From JACJYE01 sp964432875 (GTDB taxonomy: Bacteria; Bacteroidota; Bacteroidia; Chitinophagales; Saprospiraceae): DNA of 6,348 nt. The notes below the pieces were generated by a model that had not been told where the DNA came from, ran no database searches, and was given only the letters and a program-made list of their open reading frames with translations. Location: contig CAYSPJ010000215.1 in NCBI GenBank assembly GCA_964432875.1, forward strand, positions 1-6,348, read 5' to 3'. Positions 5,113 through 6,348 of the stretch are shown piece by piece; position 1 is the stretch's first letter; every line of letters starts with the position of its first letter. The position numbers and the translations under genes are program-made.

Positions 5113-6198
5113 ATGTCTGTTACCAACGATCAAGATCGGGATGCAAAACTCAAAGCCCTGCAGCTAACTGTCGACCGGCTGGAGAAAACCTACGGGAAAG
5201 GGACTATTATGCGCCTTGGCGATAGAAGCGTCACCGAAGTGGACGCCATACCCAGCGGCTCCCTAGGGCTGGATATCGCCCTGGGCATCAATGGGCTCCC
5301 GCGGGGCAGGGTCATTGAAATCTACGGGCCAGAATCTTCGGGTAAGACAACCCTGGCCATCCATGCTATCGCGGAGAGCCAGAAACAAGGCGGCATTGCG
5401 GCCTTTATCGATGCGGAGCACGCTTTCGACCGCAGCTATGCCAAAGTATTGGGCGTCGATACGGAAAACCTGCTGATCTCTCAGCCCGATAATGGCGAGC
5501 AGGCGCTGGAAATCGCCGAAAACCTCATCCGCTCCGGCGCTATTGACATCATCGTGATCGACTCTGTGGCTGCTCTGGTGCCCCGCAGCGAAATCGAAGG
5601 CGAGATGGGCGACTCCAAAATGGGCCTGCAGGCGCGCCTCATGTCGCAGGCAATGCGCAAACTGACCGCCAGCATCGGCCGCACGGGCTGCTGCTGTATT
5701 TTCATCAACCAGTTGCGCGAAAAAATCGGCGTCATGTTTGGCAACCCCGAAACGACTACTGGCGGCAATGCCCTCAAGTTTTACGCTTCCATCCGGCTGG
5801 ATATCCGCCGCTCCGGCGCGGCGATCAAAGATAAGGAAGGCAACGTAATCGGCAATAACGTCAAAGTGAAAGTGGTGAAAAACAAACTGGCACCCCCGTT
5901 CCGCACCGCCACCTTTGATATCATGTTTGGCGAAGGTATCTCTAAAACCGGGGAAATCGTCGACCTTGGCTCTGATCATGATATCATCCAAAAGAGCGGC
6001 TCGTGGTACAGCTACGAAGGCGCCAAAATTGCTCAAGGCCGGGATTCCGCCAAGCAGTTCCTCCTGGACAACCCAGAGGTCGCCTATGAGATAGAGCAAA
6101 AAATAAAAGCGCGCATCATTAGCGGTGCCGCCAATGGCGAAGCCGGGAAAAGCAGCAAAAAAAATATAGAAACTGAAACTACGGAGGCTGGAGATTAA
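5113..6198 (+). CDS. recA: Recombinase RecA
   Basis: RecA forms ATP-dependent filaments on single-stranded DNA, drives homologous strand exchange and, in many bacteria, triggers the SOS response. All core elements are present in this 361-residue protein: the Walker A motif GPESSGKT (72-79), catalytic Glu102 in DAEHAFD, ATP-stacking Tyr109, and Walker B IIVIDS with Asp150. Loop L1 is around EIEGEMGDSKMG (160-171), with the DNA-binding and filament motifs beyond it. FINQLREKIG (197-206) holds the switch Gln200, and loop L2 is GNPETTTGGNALKF (210-223). The C-terminal domain ends in an acidic tail (about 351-361). Length is close to the E. coli protein (353). The one oddity is three cysteines in a row (193-195) just before FINQ. 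The ATG at 5113 sits 42 bases after a consensus promoter. Terminators on both sides mark it as a single-gene unit. Confidence 0.99.
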   Translation: MSVTNDQDRDAKLKALQLTVDRLEKTYGKGTIMRLGDRSVTEVDAIPSGSLGLDIALGINGLPRGRVIEIYGPESSGKTTLAIHAIAESQKQGGIAAFIDAEHAFDRSYAKVLGVDTENLLISQPDNGEQALEIAENLIRSGAIDIIVIDSVAALVPRSEIEGEMGDSKMGLQARLMSQAMRKLTASIGRTGCCCIFINQLREKIGVMFGNPETTTGGNALKFYASIRLDIRRSGAAIKDKEGNVIGNNVKVKVVKNKLAPPFRTATFDIMFGEGISKTGEIVDLGSDHDIIQKSGSWYSYEGAKIAQGRDSAKQFLLDNPEVAYEIEQKIKARIISGAANGEAGKSSKKNIETETTEAGD

Positions 6199-6283
6199 AG
6201 CCTCTGCCGCACTGAAGCACTGCCAGTATATAACTGTCATCTGAGGTTATGAGGGGTTTCAGTGGAAAGATACAGCATTGCGG

Positions 6284-6316
6284 CCAATCCGATGCTTCGA
6301 TTGGGGATTTTTTTTA
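6284..6316 (+). terminator. Rho-independent terminator of recA
   Basis: CCAAT (6284-6288) and CGA (6290-6292) pair with TCG (6297-6299) and ATTGG (6300-6304) around a TGCT loop, with C6289 bulged. GGA and a long T-tract (from 6308) follow. It lies about 85 bases after the recA stop. The stretch between holds only weak inverted repeats (for example CACTGAA 6210-6216 with TTCAGTG 6258-6264). Confidence 0.75.
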
Positions 6317-6348
6317 TTTTTTATGCTTTGGCAGACAAGCGTAAAGCG

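Noticed and set aside
5263..6240. Long open frame on the minus strand opposite recA (325 codons)
   Set aside because: It is a shadow of the GC-rich third positions of recA; the plus-strand frame has every RecA motif and the minus translation resembles no family I recognise.
150..6248. Ten-base match ATCTGAGGTT near both ends of the window
   Set aside because: Repeated 10-mers are expected many times by chance in 6.3 kb; the flanks do not match, so these are not element ends.
1..6348. tRNA, rRNA, CRISPR array, insertion sequence or phage signature
   Set aside because: No cloverleaf, spaced direct repeats, transposase or integrase motif, or terminal inverted repeats were found on either strand.

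Overview
The window looks like ordinary chromosome from a Bacteroidota species, most likely a marine or activated-sludge type in the Saprospiria (Lewinella-like). The reasons are the protein families present (a stand-alone M16B zinc subunit, a DUF2147 protein and a Bacteroidota-type RecA), A-rich leaders without clear Shine-Dalgarno sequences, and promoters of the TTTG / TAnnTTTG type. The phylum call is fairly secure; the class is an inference from recalled protein similarity.

Layout. Bases 1-129 are the 3' end of a plus-strand gene with a leucine-rich-repeat-like tail, followed by a rho-independent terminator (197-234). A zinc metallopeptidase of family M16 (301-1590, +) meets a secreted nucleotide pyrophosphatase/phosphodiesterase (1587-2861, -) tail to tail, with overlapping stop codons. 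Upstream of the phosphodiesterase is a compact control region with a TAnnTTTG box, a run of eight C (G on the coding strand), a heptamer tandem repeat and a GC hairpin in the leader. Next is a TrpF-like gene (2968-3603, -) that has lost the catalytic cysteine. It is divergent from an alkyltransferase-like (ATL) gene (3679-4023, +) whose alkyl-acceptor cysteine is alanine. A secreted DUF2147 protein (4053-4484, +) follows 29 bases later and could be co-transcribed with it. A small helical protein of unknown function (4605-4862, +) ends at a strong terminator (4888-4925). After a 250-base regulatory gap with repeated A/T-rich elements and a good promoter comes recA (5113-6198, +), then its own terminator (6284-6316).

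How the genes relate. Two proteins concern DNA damage: ATL proteins bind O6-alkylguanine and flag it for nucleotide excision repair, and RecA does recombination and strand exchange. They are separated by two unrelated-looking genes and a terminator, so this is proximity rather than an operon. The phosphodiesterase and the DUF2147 protein carry signal peptides and act outside the cytoplasm. The other products appear cytoplasmic.

No tRNA, rRNA, CRISPR array, insertion sequence or phage gene was seen. I do not see a clear new multi-gene system. The most unusual part is the divergent pair at 2968-4023, where both proteins keep their fold signature but have lost the cysteine that defines the parent enzyme. 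Gaps without genes are all under 300 bases; 4485-4604 holds nothing I can name.
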